A stretch of DNA of 64,000 nt, taken from assembly GCF_029870955.1 (NCBI RefSeq), contig NZ_PGFQ01000001.1:2852001-2916000 (forward strand). The letters are read 5' to 3'. The translations under genes were made by a program, and so were the position numbers. The first letter of the stretch is position 1. Each line of letters opens with the position of its first letter. Source of the stretch: Sulfitobacter faviae (GTDB lineage Bacteria > Pseudomonadota > Alphaproteobacteria > Rhodobacterales > Rhodobacteraceae). The notes beneath the pieces were generated by a model. That model saw nothing but the letters and a program-made list of their open reading frames with translations, was not told the DNA's origin and did not search any database. Shown here piece by piece: positions 30,537-39,404 of the stretch.

Positions 30537-31262
30537 ATGAACTTCGACCGACTATCCGCTTTCGCCCAATGGTGCCGCCGCCATGTGGAGGTGACGACAC
30601 TGGCCCTGATGGGGCTGTCGATCACAGCCGTTTGGACCTTGGCCGAACTGACTGAAGAGGTCGTCGAAGGCAGCACCAGCAGCCTTGACCGTGACATCCT
30701 GTTGTTCTTGCGCACGCCCGGCGACCTTTCCGATCCCATCGGCCCGTGGTGGGTGGAGGAAATTGGCCGCGATCTGACAGCCCTCGGCGGGGTCGCGGTG
30801 CTGGTACTGACGACCGTCGTCGTCTCGCTCTTTTTCCTGCTGCAACGGCGGTGGTCGACCGCGCTTTACATCCTCGCCACCGTTGGCGGGGGCATCGTGC
30901 TGAGCAGCATCGCCAAGGAGTTTTTCGACCGTCCGCGCCCTGACCTCGTGCCGCATGGGTCACTCGTGCATACGGCGAGCTTCCCCTCGGGGCATTCGAT
31001 GATGGCGGCGGTGGCCTATCTCACCCTCGGCGCGATGGTGGCGCGGGCGCAGAAACGCTGGGCGCTCAAGGTCTATACGCTGGCGGTTGCCGTCCTGCTT
31101 ACGCTGCTCGTTGGGATCAGCCGGGTCTATATGGGGGTACATTGGCCAACGGATGTGGCGGCGGGCTGGCTTGGCGGCGGGGCCTGGGCCATCCTTTGCC
31201 TGATTGCGGCGCTGAGTTTGGCGAGGCGTGGGCATATCGATCGCGAGGAAAGCGATACGTAA
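30537..31262 (+). CDS. PAP2-family membrane phosphatase
   Basis: This 241-residue integral membrane protein has about six helices and the three phosphatidic acid phosphatase motifs. KEFFDRPRP matches KX6RP near residue 122. HTASFPSGHSM carries the catalytic His. SRVYMGVHWPTDVAAGW is motif 3 with the second His. It probably dephosphorylates a lipid phosphate such as phosphatidate or undecaprenyl pyrophosphate on the periplasmic face. It stands alone and converges with typA across a strong terminator. Confidence 0.92.
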   Translation: MNFDRLSAFAQWCRRHVEVTTLALMGLSITAVWTLAELTEEVVEGSTSSLDRDILLFLRTPGDLSDPIGPWWVEEIGRDLTALGGVAVLVLTTVVVSLFFLLQRRWSTALYILATVGGGIVLSSIAKEFFDRPRPDLVPHGSLVHTASFPSGHSMMAAVAYLTLGAMVARAQKRWALKVYTLAVAVLLTLLVGISRVYMGVHWPTDVAAGWLGGGAWAILCLIAALSLARRGHIDREESDT

Positions 31263-31291
31263 CGCCGCGAGGCCTCCGAGGCGCGGATATT

Positions 31292-31327
31292 AAAACGGCA
31301 GCGCATCGTGAAATGCGCTGCCGTTTT
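31292..31327. terminator. Bidirectional rho-independent terminator
   Basis: A perfect 15-bp stem (31292-31306 with 31313-31327) of the form AAAACGGCAGCGCAT encloses a 6-nt loop and ends in TTTT on both strands. It separates the convergent PAP2 phosphatase and typA genes. Confidence 0.93.
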
Positions 31328-31345
31328 GTTTTGATTTGCCGTAGC

Positions 31346-33163
31346 TTAGCTGGCTTTTGCCATCCGTTTGCGCTCATGCGGGTCGAGGTAGCGCTTGCGC
31401 AGGCGCACAGCGTTCGGGGTCACTTCGACCAGCTCGTCGTCATCAATATAGGCAATCGCCTCTTCAAGGCTCAGCGTCATCGGCGGGGTCAGGCGCACTG
31501 CGTCATCGGTGCCCGAGGCGCGCACGTTGGTCAGCTTTTTGCCCTTTAGCGGGTTCACTTCCAGATCGTTGTCGCGGCTGTGCTCGCCGATAATCATGCC
31601 GGTATAGACGTCCGCCTGCGCGCCGATCATCATCTTGCCGCGCTCTTCGAGGTTCCACAGCGCGTAGGCGACCGAGGTGCCGTTCTCCATCGAGATCAGC
31701 ACGCCCGCGCGACGGCCCGGGATCGGACCCTTGTGCGGTGCCCAGCCGTGGAAGACGCGGTTCAACACGCCGGTGCCGCGGGTGTCGGTCAGGAATTCAC
31801 CGTGATAGCCGATGAGCCCGCGCGAGGGGACATGGGCGATGATCCGGGTCTTGCCGGCGCCGGCGGGTTTCATCTCGACCAGCTCGCCCTTGCGGGTGCC
31901 GGTGATTTTTTCGATCACCGCGCCGGAGTATTCGTCATCCACGTCGATGGTGGCTTCTTCGATCGGTTCATGGCGCACGCCGTCGATCTCTTGGAACAGC
32001 ACCTGCGGGCGAGAGATCGACAGCTCGAACCCCTCGCGGCGCATGTTCTCGATCAACACGCCCATCTGCAATTCGCCGCGGCCCGCGACTTCGAAAGCCT
32101 CACCGCCCGGCGTATCGGAGATTTTGATCGCCACGTTGCTCTCCGCTTCTTTCAGCAGACGCTCGCGGATCACGCGGGATTGCACCTTTTTGCCGTCGCG
32201 GCCCGCGAGCGGGCTGTCGTTGATGCCAAAGGTCACAGTGATGGTGGGCGGGTCGATCGGCTGCGCCGGGATCGCTTCGTTCACCGAAGGATCGGCCAGC
32301 GTGTCAGCCACGGTGGCCTTGGCCATGCCCGCGATGGAGACGATGTCCCCCGCTTCGGCCACGTCGATGGCGGTCTGCTCCAGCCCGCGGAAGGCGAGGA
32401 TTTTGGTGGCGCGGAAGGTCTCGATCTGGGTGCCGTCGCGCGACATCGCCTTGACGGTTTGGCCCGCTTTCAAGGTGCCGGTTTCGACCCGACCGGTCAA
32501 CAGGCGGCCTAGGAACGGGTCGCCGCCGAGCGTGGTGGCCAGCATGGTGAAGGGCTTGTCGGCGTTTTCGATCTGCTTCGGCGCGGGGACGTGATCAAGG
32601 ATCAGGTCGAACAGCGCGGAGAGGTCTTTGCGCGGCCCGTCAAGTTCGGCATCCGCCCAGCCGGAGCGGCCCGAGGCATACATATGCGGGAATTCGAGCT
32701 GTTCGTCGGTGGCGTCGAGGCTGGCGAAAAGGTCGAAACATTCGTCCAGCGCCCGGTCAGGCTCGGCATCCGGCTTGTCGACTTTGTTCAGCACGACGAT
32801 CGGGCGCAGGCCCAGCTTCAGCGCCTTAGAGGTCACGAATTTGGTCTGCGGCATCGGGCCTTCGGCTGCGTCCACCAAAAGCACCACGCCATCGACCATC
32901 GACAGGATGCGCTCAACCTCGCCGCCGAAGTCGGCGTGGCCCGGCGTGTCGACGATGTTGATGCGGGTATTGTTCCACACGACCGAGGTCGGCTTGGCGA
33001 AGATGGTGATGCCGCGCTCCCGCTCCAGATCGTTGCTGTCCATGGCGCGTTCGGTGGTCGCCTGGTTTTCACGATAGGTGCCGGATTGTTTTAGAAGCTC
33101 GTCCACCAGCGTCGTCTTGCCGTGGTCGACGTGGGCGATGATTGCGATGTTGCGCAGGTCCAT
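31346..33163 (-). CDS. typA: Ribosome-associated GTPase TypA/BipA
   Basis: TypA is a translational GTPase that binds the 70S ribosome and aids 50S assembly and stress adaptation. The 605-residue protein starts [19 protein letters not shown] (G1), with the switch I region [21 protein letters not shown] (G3) and [11 protein letters not shown] (G4). EF-G-like domains III and V and the BipA-specific C-terminus ([35 protein letters not shown]) follow. The ATG at 33163 fits the family N-terminus; further in-frame sequence to 33298 is not conserved. Convergent with the PAP2 gene. Confidence 0.96.
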   Translation of the reverse strand: MDLRNIAIIAHVDHGKTTLVDELLKQSGTYRENQATTERAMDSNDLERERGITIFAKPTSVVWNNTRINIVDTPGHADFGGEVERILSMVDGVVLLVDAAEGPMPQTKFVTSKALKLGLRPIVVLNKVDKPDAEPDRALDECFDLFASLDATDEQLEFPHMYASGRSGWADAELDGPRKDLSALFDLILDHVPAPKQIENADKPFTMLATTLGGDPFLGRLLTGRVETGTLKAGQTVKAMSRDGTQIETFRATKILAFRGLEQTAIDVAEAGDIVSIAGMAKATVADTLADPSVNEAIPAQPIDPPTITVTFGINDSPLAGRDGKKVQSRVIRERLLKEAESNVAIKISDTPGGEAFEVAGRGELQMGVLIENMRREGFELSISRPQVLFQEIDGVRHEPIEEATIDVDDEYSGAVIEKITGTRKGELVEMKPAGAGKTRIIAHVPSRGLIGYHGEFLTDTRGTGVLNRVFHGWAPHKGPIPGRRAGVLISMENGTSVAYALWNLEERGKMMIGAQADVYTGMIIGEHSRDNDLEVNPLKGKKLTNVRASGTDDAVRLTPPMTLSLEEAIAYIDDDELVEVTPNAVRLRKRYLDPHERKRMAKAS

Positions 33164-33308
33164 TAAGTCAGCCTTTGGATAGGGGAGGGACGCGCCAACC
33201 TGAAGCTGCGCGTATAATTGCGCCGCCCATACCGCGCCCCGGCTACAATTGCTAGCCCTAATGCCGTGACGCCCCCTTACTGCGCGAAGCTGTGCCACTG
33301 GTGCAGCC

Positions 33309-33638
33309 TTAATGGGTGGCGCTGTTCGAAAAGAGGTGGATAACCAGAATGCCGCTGATGATCAGCACAAGCCCCAGAACCGCGGGCAGGTCAAGCCGCT
33401 GACCGAAGAGGACGAAGCCGATAATCGCGATCAGCACGATGCCCAGACCGGCCCAAAAGGCATAGACGATCCCAACCGGCATGACCTTCAGCGCCAGCGA
33501 CATGCAGTAGAAAGAGATCATGTAAAAGACCACTACCGCCACCGAAGGCCAGAGCCGGGTGAATTGATGCGAGGCCTGCACCGCGGTCGTGCCAAGAGTT
33601 TCCGCCACCACGGCGATGATGAGCCACAGGTAATGCAT
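33309..33638 (-). CDS. SMR-family multidrug efflux protein (EmrE/QacE type)
   Basis: This 109-residue protein has four membrane helices. The essential membrane Glu lies in IIAVVAETLGTTAVQAS near residue 13. The YAFWAGLGIVLIAIIGF signature of helix 3 is also present, together with FGQRLDLPAVLGLVLIISGI. Family members are dual-topology proton antiporters for cationic drugs or guanidinium. It lies 11 bases downstream of the Lrp-type regulator, so the two probably form an operon, and the regulator may control it. Confidence 0.92.
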   Translation of the reverse strand: MHYLWLIIAVVAETLGTTAVQASHQFTRLWPSVAVVVFYMISFYCMSLALKVMPVGIVYAFWAGLGIVLIAIIGFVLFGQRLDLPAVLGLVLIISGILVIHLFSNSATH

Positions 33639-33649
33639 CTCGGTCTTCC

Positions 33650-34108
33650 TCAGAGCGGGAGTTCGGTGGTTTCCTTGATCTCCTCCATCACGAAACTGGC
33701 CGAAACATCCGATAGCGGCACACGGCGGATCAGGTCCTGATAGAGGCGATCATATCCCGCCATATCCCGAACGCGCGCCCGGATCAAATAGTCCAGATCA
33801 CCGGTCATCCGGTAGACGCCGAGGATCTCGGGCATGGCTTTCGTGGCGCGGGAGAACTTCTCAAGCCAGTCGCGCGCATGGGCGTTGGTGCGGACTTGGA
33901 TAAAGACGCTGAGACCGAGGTCGAGTTTCGCCGCGTCCAAGAGCGTGACGCGGTTCTTGATCACGCCGGCCTTTTCCAGCGCCCGGATGCGGCGCCAGCA
34001 GGCATTGCGCGACAGGTGGACCGCCGCGCCAAGCGCCTCAAGGGATTGGCTAGCGTCGCGTTGCAGTTCGACCAATATGCGGCGGTCTATGTCATCAAGT
34101 GTTATCAT
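33650..34108 (-). CDS. Lrp/AsnC-family transcriptional regulator
   Basis: This 152-residue regulator has an N-terminal winged helix (LDDIDRRILVELQRDASQS; LSRNACWRRIRALEKAGVI) and a C-terminal RAM ligand domain (LSVFIQVRTNAHARDW, VYRMTGDLDYLIRARV). It resembles LrpC-type regulators that respond to amino acids. The ATG at 34108 starts MITLDDIDRR and fixes the length to the family norm. A much longer open frame upstream is not conserved. The SMR transporter gene follows by 11 bases and is its likely target. Confidence 0.93.
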   Translation of the reverse strand: MITLDDIDRRILVELQRDASQSLEALGAAVHLSRNACWRRIRALEKAGVIKNRVTLLDAAKLDLGLSVFIQVRTNAHARDWLEKFSRATKAMPEILGVYRMTGDLDYLIRARVRDMAGYDRLYQDLIRRVPLSDVSASFVMEEIKETTELPL

Positions 34109-34222
34109 GGCGGTAGTTTGGTGGGAAATAATCTCACGCACAAGCGGTTGTCGGGAGAGTTTTGAGACAACATCACAAGCAGGATCGCTTAGGGTGGAGA
34201 AAGGCAGAGACAGGAGTTTCCC

Positions 34223-34429
34223 ATGATCGCACGCATCTTCCTCGACCATCCCGCCAAGGTGGATGAGACGTTTCTGGAGCATATGGCTTTCGCGCTGAAG
34301 TTTTCGGGGCTGCTGTTCGCGGCGGCTGGCGCGGCGCTGGTGCATGCGCTGATCCCGTGCCTGTTCGAGAAGACGGCGAGTGGGATCATCGCGAAGCTTT
34401 ACGCGCGGACGCATAACCGGGGGCAGTGA
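34223..34429 (+). CDS. Small DUF6356-type protein
   Basis: This 68-residue protein starts MIARIFLDHPAKVDETFLEH, has one hydrophobic helix (GLLFAAAGAALVHALIPCLF) and ends KLYARTHNRGQ. It resembles the DUF6356 family found in Rhodobacterales, whose role is unknown. CAGGAG lies about 5 bases before the ATG. It is divergent from the Lrp regulator and is followed by the second copy of the intergenic repeat. Confidence 0.75.
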   Translation: MIARIFLDHPAKVDETFLEHMAFALKFSGLLFAAAGAALVHALIPCLFEKTASGIIAKLYARTHNRGQ

Positions 34430-34458
34430 GGGCCAGCGCGGCTCCAGTTTCGCAATGA

Positions 34459-34668
34459 GGGCCAGCGCCTGCCCGCGGGTGGGCGATCTTACGTCGCCTC
34501 GTGCCACTTTATGGCTCAGCAATGTTGTGCGTTCCGCGAGTTCACGCCCAGCGTAACCAAATCGCCTACCCGGTCGCACCGAAGGTGCGCCCCCTTTAAA
34601 GTGGCACGCCTCCGGCGTGACGGGCGGGCAGGCGATGGCCCGGCGCCTACGGCTTGATTCCGGGCCCG
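34459..34668. repeat. Interspersed intergenic repeat, copy 2 (inverted relative to copy 1)
   Basis: A 183-bp core lies between GGGCCAGCGCCTGCCC (34459-34474) and GGGCAGGCGATGGCCC (34626-34641), inverted repeats with one mismatch. The right flank to 34668 and the segment TGCCACTTTATGGCTCAGCAATG match copy 1 in reverse orientation. Inside are an 11-bp inverted pair (GTGCCACTTTA at 34501-34511; TAAAGTGGCAC at 34597-34607) and small hairpins such as CGCACC-GAA-GGTGCG. A 13-bp direct repeat TGAGGGCCAGCGC occurs at 34427 and 34456. There is no coding potential. Confidence 0.8.
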
Positions 34669-34696
34669 GGTGACAGGCGTGAGCGAAAAATAGAAA

Positions 34697-34718
34697 AGGG
34701 CCGCATCGCTGCGGCCCT
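34697..34718 (-). terminator. Terminator of icd
   Basis: A perfect 9-bp stem (AGGGCCGCA / TGCGGCCCT) with a 4-nt loop is followed on the minus strand by TTTCTATTTTT, just after the icd stop at 34744. Confidence 0.85.
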
Positions 34719-34743
34719 CGGTCGTCCCAAGCTCTCGACAGGC

Positions 34744-35958
34744 TCAGCCCGCCAGCGCCTTGTTCAGGTTCTCGTCCACCTTCTCCAAGAACCCCATGGT
34801 CGTCAGCCAACCCTGATCCGGCCCCACCAGCAGGGCAAGGTCCTTTGTCATGAAGCCTGATTCCACCGTATCCACCACGACCTTCTCCAGCGTCTCGGCG
34901 AAGTTGATCAGCGCGGTGTTCCCGTCCAGCTTGCCCCGGTGCTTCAACCCGCCGGTCCAAGCGTAGATCGAGGCGATGGAGTTGGTCGATGTCTCCTCGC
35001 CCTTCTGGTGCTGGCGGTAATGGCGCGTGACGGTGCCATGGGCGGCCTCGGCCTCCACGATCTTGCCGTCCGGTGTCATCAGTTGCGAGGTCATCAGCCC
35101 CAGTGAGCCAAAGCCCTGCGCCACGGTGTCCGACTGCACGTCGCCGTCGTAGTTCTTGCAGGCCCAGACATAGCCGCCCGACCATTTCATCGCCGAGGCA
35201 ACCATGTCGTCGATCAGGCGGTGCTCGTACCAGATGTTCTTCTTCTTGAAGTCCTCGGCGAATTCCGCGTCGAAGATCTCTTGGAACAGGTCTTTGAAGC
35301 GCCCGTCATAGGCTTTCAGGATCGTGTTCTTGGTCGAGAGATAGACCGGCCAGCCACGGTTCAGACCGTAGTTGAAGGACGCGCGCGCAAAATCGCGGAT
35401 CGAATCGTCGAGGTTGTACATCGCCATGGTGACACCGGCGGAGGGCGCGTCGAAGACCTCCTTCTCAATGGTCTCACCGTCATCGCCGACGAATTTGATG
35501 GTCAGCTTGCCCTTGCCGGGGAAGCGGAAGTCGGTGGCGCGGTACTGGTCGCCGAAGGCATGGCGGCCGACGACGATCGGCTGCGTCCAGCCCGGCACAA
35601 GGCGCGGCACGTTGCGGCAGATGATCGGCTCGCGGAAGATCACGCCGCCGAGGATGTTGCGGATGGTGCCGTTGGGGCTGCGGTACATGCGCTTGAGGCC
35701 GAACTCCTCGACCCGCGCCTCGTCGGGCGTGATGGTAGCACATTTCACACCGACGCCATGTTCGCGGATCGCATGGGCCGCATCGACGGTGATCTGGTCG
35801 TCAGTCTCGTCCCGCACTTCGATGCCGAGGTCATAATACTTCAGGTCAACGTCAAGATAGGGCGTGATTAACTTCTTCTTAATGAAATCCCAGATGATCC
35901 GGGTCATCTCATCGCCGTCGAGTTCGACGATGGGGTTTTCTACCTTGATCTTCGACAT
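34744..35958 (-). CDS. icd: NADP-dependent isocitrate dehydrogenase
   Basis: Icd decarboxylates isocitrate to 2-oxoglutarate in the TCA cycle, making NADPH. The 404-residue protein is the dimeric eukaryote-like type II form common in alphaproteobacteria. It has [20 protein letters not shown] at the start, [16 protein letters not shown] (substrate-binding Ser/Arg region), [14 protein letters not shown] and the metal-binding [11 protein letters not shown]. The C-terminal region [13 protein letters not shown] provides NADP contacts. It is monocistronic with its own terminator. Confidence 0.97.
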   Translation of the reverse strand: MSKIKVENPIVELDGDEMTRIIWDFIKKKLITPYLDVDLKYYDLGIEVRDETDDQITVDAAHAIREHGVGVKCATITPDEARVEEFGLKRMYRSPNGTIRNILGGVIFREPIICRNVPRLVPGWTQPIVVGRHAFGDQYRATDFRFPGKGKLTIKFVGDDGETIEKEVFDAPSAGVTMAMYNLDDSIRDFARASFNYGLNRGWPVYLSTKNTILKAYDGRFKDLFQEIFDAEFAEDFKKKNIWYEHRLIDDMVASAMKWSGGYVWACKNYDGDVQSDTVAQGFGSLGLMTSQLMTPDGKIVEAEAAHGTVTRHYRQHQKGEETSTNSIASIYAWTGGLKHRGKLDGNTALINFAETLEKVVVDTVESGFMTKDLALLVGPDQGWLTTMGFLEKVDENLNKALAG

Positions 35959-36054
35959 GACGAATTCCTCTGTTTAAGGGTGCGTTTGGCCGTGCTTTAG
36001 CCTATTCGGGGCCAAAGAGAAAGATCGTATACAATGGTATGCCGAAGGCTGCGG

Positions 36055-36639
36055 TTAGGCGTCGACCCCGGCGAAAAAGTTGCTGATGCGGGCGCGGGCA
36101 TAGGACCAAAGGGCAGGGGCACCGATGGCGATCTTGCGGCCCACCTTCTCTTCGATTTGCGCTTCCGAGACGTTATAGTCAGTCCAACTGCCGCCGCCGG
36201 AGGCGAGGTTCTGCATCGGCGGCTGGAACCGGTCGAGCGATTTGGCAAAACGGGCCGTCGGGCTTTCGGCGGCCTCGAACTCTTCCCAGATGCTGCGCAA
36301 ATCGTCCCGCAGATCGTCCGGCAAGAGGCCAAAGATGCGGTCGGCGGCGATTTGTTCCTGTGCTTCCATCTCGGCGGCGTCATAGTCGCCAAAGATTGGA
36401 TTGTCGCCCGCGTCAATCTCGACAAGATCGTGCAGGATCAGCATCTTGATGACGCGGTTGATGTCGACCTCTGGCCCTGCCTGATCGGCCAGCACCAACG
36501 CATATAGCGTCAGATGCCACGAATGTTCGGCAGAATTTTCCGCACGGCTGGCATCGCATAGGGTGGTGCCGCGCAGCACGGTTTTCAGCTTGTCGGCCTC
36601 GTTCAGAAAGGCGATCTGCTTGTCCAGCCGCACCGTCAT
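36055..36639 (-). CDS. HD-domain phosphohydrolase (YfbR-like)
   Basis: This 194-residue HD-superfamily protein has the metal-site residues in AENSAEHSWHLTLYAL, LILHDLVEIDAGD (the HD pair) and a later Asp in SLDRFQPPMQNL. It resembles the YfbR/HDDC2 nucleotidase group that hydrolyses 5'-deoxynucleotides, but the substrate is not known. The start overlaps the stop of the small upstream gene by 4 bases, so it is the third gene of a hydrolase - small protein - HD operon. Confidence 0.85.
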   Translation of the reverse strand: MTVRLDKQIAFLNEADKLKTVLRGTTLCDASRAENSAEHSWHLTLYALVLADQAGPEVDINRVIKMLILHDLVEIDAGDNPIFGDYDAAEMEAQEQIAADRIFGLLPDDLRDDLRSIWEEFEAAESPTARFAKSLDRFQPPMQNLASGGGSWTDYNVSEAQIEEKVGRKIAIGAPALWSYARARISNFFAGVDA

Positions 36640-36872
36640 GCGCCGCCCTTGCCGCGATGGTCGCGCAGCTTGCGCGCCAGAAAGGAGCGGGCCTTGTCAT
36701 TCGCCATCCGGGTGCGAACGGCGGTGAGAAAGGCTTCTTCCAGTGTTTGCGACGAGGCGCCCAGCACCTCGCCGACTTCCATGAACAAGCGGTCTTCGCC
36801 TGTCTCGGCCTGTACGGCGAGACATTCCTCGGCCAATTTATTGGCCAGTTGGGTGACGACCGCGTCCGCCAT
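36636..36872 (-). CDS. Conserved hypothetical small protein
   Basis: I do not recognise this 78-residue protein. It is mostly helical, with an acidic N-terminal half (LAEECLAVQAETGEDRLFME) and a basic C-terminus (RSFLARKLRDHRGKGGA). No membrane segment or signal is present. It overlaps the hydrolase gene by 1 base and the HD gene by 4 bases. Such tight coupling supports it as a real gene and suggests joint expression. Confidence 0.75.
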   Translation of the reverse strand: MADAVVTQLANKLAEECLAVQAETGEDRLFMEVGEVLGASSQTLEEAFLTAVRTRMANDKARSFLARKLRDHRGKGGA

Positions 36873-37525
36873 CAGCGTGTGGATTCCGTCAGGCGGCGTT
36901 TGACATAGTCGCTGGTCGAGGTGATCAGCGTGTCCATATGCGGCTCTTCAAAGAAGTGCCCGGCGCCTTCGATCTCCTGATGGGTGATCGTGATGCCCTT
37001 TTGCTCGTGCAGCTTGCTGACGAGGTTTGTGGTATCGGCGGGCGGCGCCACGCGGTCGGCGGTGCCGTTGATGACCAGACCCGAGGCCGGGCAGGGCGCA
37101 AGGAAGGAAAAGTCGTACATATTCGCAGGCGGAGAGACCGAGATGAAGCCCGTGATCTCAGGCCGACGCATCAGCAGCTGCATCCCGATCCATGCGCCAA
37201 AGGAGAAACCCGCAACCCAGCAGTGCTTGGAATTGTTGTTCATCGATTGCAGATAATCGAGCGCCGAGGCCGCATCAGACAATTCGCCGATGCCCTGATC
37301 GTATTCGCCCTGGCTGCGGCCCACGCCACGGAAGTTGAAGCGCAACACGGTGAAACCCATGTTGTAGAACGCATAGTGCAGGTTATAGACGACCTTGTGA
37401 TTCATCGTCCCGCCGAACTGCGGATGCGGATGCAGCACGATGGCAATCGGGGCGTCACGTTCTTTTTGGGGGTGGTAGCGGCCTTCAAGGCGGCCTTCGG
37501 GTCCGGGAAAAATAACCTCGGGCAT
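36872..37525 (-). CDS. Alpha/beta hydrolase (COG2945-like)
   Basis: This 217-residue cytosolic hydrolase has LHPHPQFGGTMNHKVV near the N-terminus, the nucleophile elbow GFSFGAWIG (G-x-S-x-G with Ser near residue 109) and the catalytic His region GAGHFFEEP. The acid is probably Asp in NGTADRVAPPADT. The family includes esterases and dienelactone hydrolase-like enzymes; the substrate is unknown. It is the first gene of the operon with the small protein and the HD protein. Confidence 0.88.
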   Translation of the reverse strand: MPEVIFPGPEGRLEGRYHPQKERDAPIAIVLHPHPQFGGTMNHKVVYNLHYAFYNMGFTVLRFNFRGVGRSQGEYDQGIGELSDAASALDYLQSMNNNSKHCWVAGFSFGAWIGMQLLMRRPEITGFISVSPPANMYDFSFLAPCPASGLVINGTADRVAPPADTTNLVSKLHEQKGITITHQEIEGAGHFFEEPHMDTLITSTSDYVKRRLTESTR

Positions 37526-37587
37526 GGGTATCCCTGTCTAGGGGTTCAAAGATCGCCGCGAATAGTTGACGAATTCGCTAGGCCACC

Positions 37588-37602
37588 TTAGAACGGTTCT
37601 AA
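37588..37602. promoter_or_regulatory. Irr/ICE-type box upstream of iscR-suf
   Basis: TTAGAACGGTTCTAA is a perfect palindrome matching TTAGAA-N3-TTCTAA, the iron control element form bound by Irr in alphaproteobacteria. It lies 100 bases before the iscR start, in the gap between the divergent hydrolase and iscR genes. Confidence 0.7.
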
Positions 37603-37702
37603 TCTGGTTCCGCGCAGTGTCGCGTGGATCAGTCTTTGGACTTAGGCATTTAAGCCGCCCACGTCAATCAAATGGCGCGGCGCGGCGGGTGAGGGTGAGA
37701 CG

Positions 37703-38164
37703 ATGAAGCTATCTACCAAAGGGCGCTACGCGATGGTCGCTTTGGCCGATATTGCCCTGCAACCCGAGGGCACCTTGGTGTCTCTGGGCGACATTGCCGA
37801 GCGGCAGTCGGTCTCTTTGCCCTATCTTGAACAGTTGTTCGTCAAGCTGCGCCGGGCCGAATTGGTGACCTCTGTCCGGGGCCCGGGCGGCGGGTATCGT
37901 TTGGCGCGTCCGGCGGCGGATATTCGCGTCGTCGATGTGCTAGCGGCAGTGGATGAGACGGTGGATGCGATGCACAAGGGGGCGGGCGCCTCGGGCGGTC
38001 TGTCGGGCAGCCGGGCGCAATCGCTGACCAACCGGCTCTGGCAGGGGCTGAGCGCGCATGTCTATGTATTCCTGCACCAGACGCGCCTTTCGGATGTGGT
38101 CGAGAATGAGCTTGCCCCTTGTCCGGCGGTGCCGACCCTTTTTGCCGTGGTGGATGAGTCGTGA
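37703..38164 (+). CDS. iscR: Rrf2-family regulator IscR (single-cysteine type)
   Basis: This 153-residue regulator begins MKLSTKGRYAMVALADIA with the Rrf2 winged helix (SLPYLEQLFVKLRRAELV; GPGGGYRLAR). The usual three cluster cysteines of IscR are replaced: the segment after VDETVDAM reads HKGAGASGGLSGSRAQSLTNRLW. The only cysteine is in ELAPCPAVP near residue 142. The IscR of Rhodobacter sphaeroides was reported to hold an Fe-S cluster with a single cysteine, so this is probably that subtype. It heads the iron-sulfur operon and probably represses it when clusters are plentiful. Confidence 0.92.
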   Translation: MKLSTKGRYAMVALADIALQPEGTLVSLGDIAERQSVSLPYLEQLFVKLRRAELVTSVRGPGGGYRLARPAADIRVVDVLAAVDETVDAMHKGAGASGGLSGSRAQSLTNRLWQGLSAHVYVFLHQTRLSDVVENELAPCPAVPTLFAVVDES

Positions 38165-38276
38165 CGGTGGTTTTGGGCAACGGGGGCGCCTTGGCGGCTG
38201 TGGTCTGCGCGGGTGGTGATGTGGGATTTCGGGGGCGCTGCCCCGGACCCCCGCGGTATTTGGAAAAGGATGAAGG

Positions 38277-39377
38277 ATGCGGGTCTATCTTGACCATAAC
38301 GCGACCACGCCGCTGCGGGCGGAGGCGCGCGCGGCGATGATCGCGGCGATGGACCTGCCCGGCAACCCGTCATCGGTCCATGCCGAGGGCCGTGCGGCCA
38401 AGGCTGTGGTCGAGCGGGCGCGGGCGCAGGTGGCGGGGCTTGTGGGCTGTGATCCGGTCGATGTGATTTTCACCTCCGGTGCGACAGAGGCGGCGGCGCT
38501 TGCGGCTGCGATGGGGGCGCGTGTGGTGACCTCAGCGGTGGAGCATGACGCGGTTCTGTCTTGGGGGCAGGCGGCGCGTTTGGGCGTCGACGCACAGGGT
38601 GTTTGGGACGGTGACCTGGCCGCCGCGGCGGGGGCCGATGTGGTGGCCCTACAGGCCGCGAACAGCGAGACGGGTGTGTTGCAGCAGACCATGCCTTTGG
38701 CGCAGCAGTGTTGGGCGATGGAAAACACGCCCTATGTGCTGGTCGATGCGGTCCAGGCGCTCGGCAAGACCCGGTTCAAAATGGCGACCTCGGGCGCGGA
38801 TTTCATCCTTGTCTCGGCGCATAAGCTGGGCGGGCCCAAGGGGATCGGCGCGTTGATCGTCAAACGCGGCATTGATCTGGCCGAACATGCACTGCTGCGC
38901 GGCGGCGGGCAGGAGATGGGTCGCCGTTCGGGGACCGAGAATATCCCGGCCATTGCAGGGTTCGGCGCGGCGGCTGAGGCGGCGGCGGCCGATCTGGCTG
39001 CGGGGCGTTGGGAAGAGGTGGCAGAACAGCGTAATTTGCTGGAAGCGACCCTTGCGGATGTCGCAAGTCTGACTATTTTAGTAGGGAAAGGCGCTCAGCG
39101 CCTGCCCAACACCTCTTGTATCATCACGCCCGGCTGGAAGGGCGAGACCCAAGTGATGCAGATGGACCTTGCCGGTTTTGCCATTTCGGCAGGGTCGGCC
39201 TGTTCCAGCGGCAAGGTGCGCGCCAGTGCCGTATTGCGCGCCATGGGCTTTGATGAAACACAGGCCGCCAGCGCGATCCGGGTGTCGCTGGGCCTCGACA
39301 CCACCCGGGAAGATATCCTGCGGTTCGCCACGAGCTGGACGGCCAAATTGAAAAAGCACGAAACGCGGGCCGCCTGA
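38277..39377 (+). CDS. Cysteine desulfurase, NifS/IscS-like (group I)
   Basis: This PLP enzyme takes sulfur from cysteine as an enzyme-bound persulfide. The 366-residue protein has YLDHNATTPLRAEAR at the N-terminus, TSGATEAAALAAAMG, the PLP Lys in SAHKLGGPKGIGAL near residue 185 and the mobile-loop Cys in AGSACSSGKV. That loop Cys and the overall pattern mark group I, distinct from the SufS-type enzyme at the end of the same operon. It is the second gene of the operon, after a 112-bp gap that holds a GC hairpin. Confidence 0.93.
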   Translation: MRVYLDHNATTPLRAEARAAMIAAMDLPGNPSSVHAEGRAAKAVVERARAQVAGLVGCDPVDVIFTSGATEAAALAAAMGARVVTSAVEHDAVLSWGQAARLGVDAQGVWDGDLAAAAGADVVALQAANSETGVLQQTMPLAQQCWAMENTPYVLVDAVQALGKTRFKMATSGADFILVSAHKLGGPKGIGALIVKRGIDLAEHALLRGGGQEMGRRSGTENIPAIAGFGAAAEAAAADLAAGRWEEVAEQRNLLEATLADVASLTILVGKGAQRLPNTSCIITPGWKGETQVMQMDLAGFAISAGSACSSGKVRASAVLRAMGFDETQAASAIRVSLGLDTTREDILRFATSWTAKLKKHETRAA

Positions 39378-39404
39378 GCGCCGCCACGGAAAGGAACTGA
39401 AACC

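Noticed and set aside
38230..38255. A GC hairpin (GGGGC-GCT-GCCCC) between iscR and the nifS-like gene as a terminator
   Set aside because: There is no T-run, the genes read in the same direction, and similar GC-rich stretches are common between Rhodobacterales genes; it may attenuate but cannot be called a terminator.
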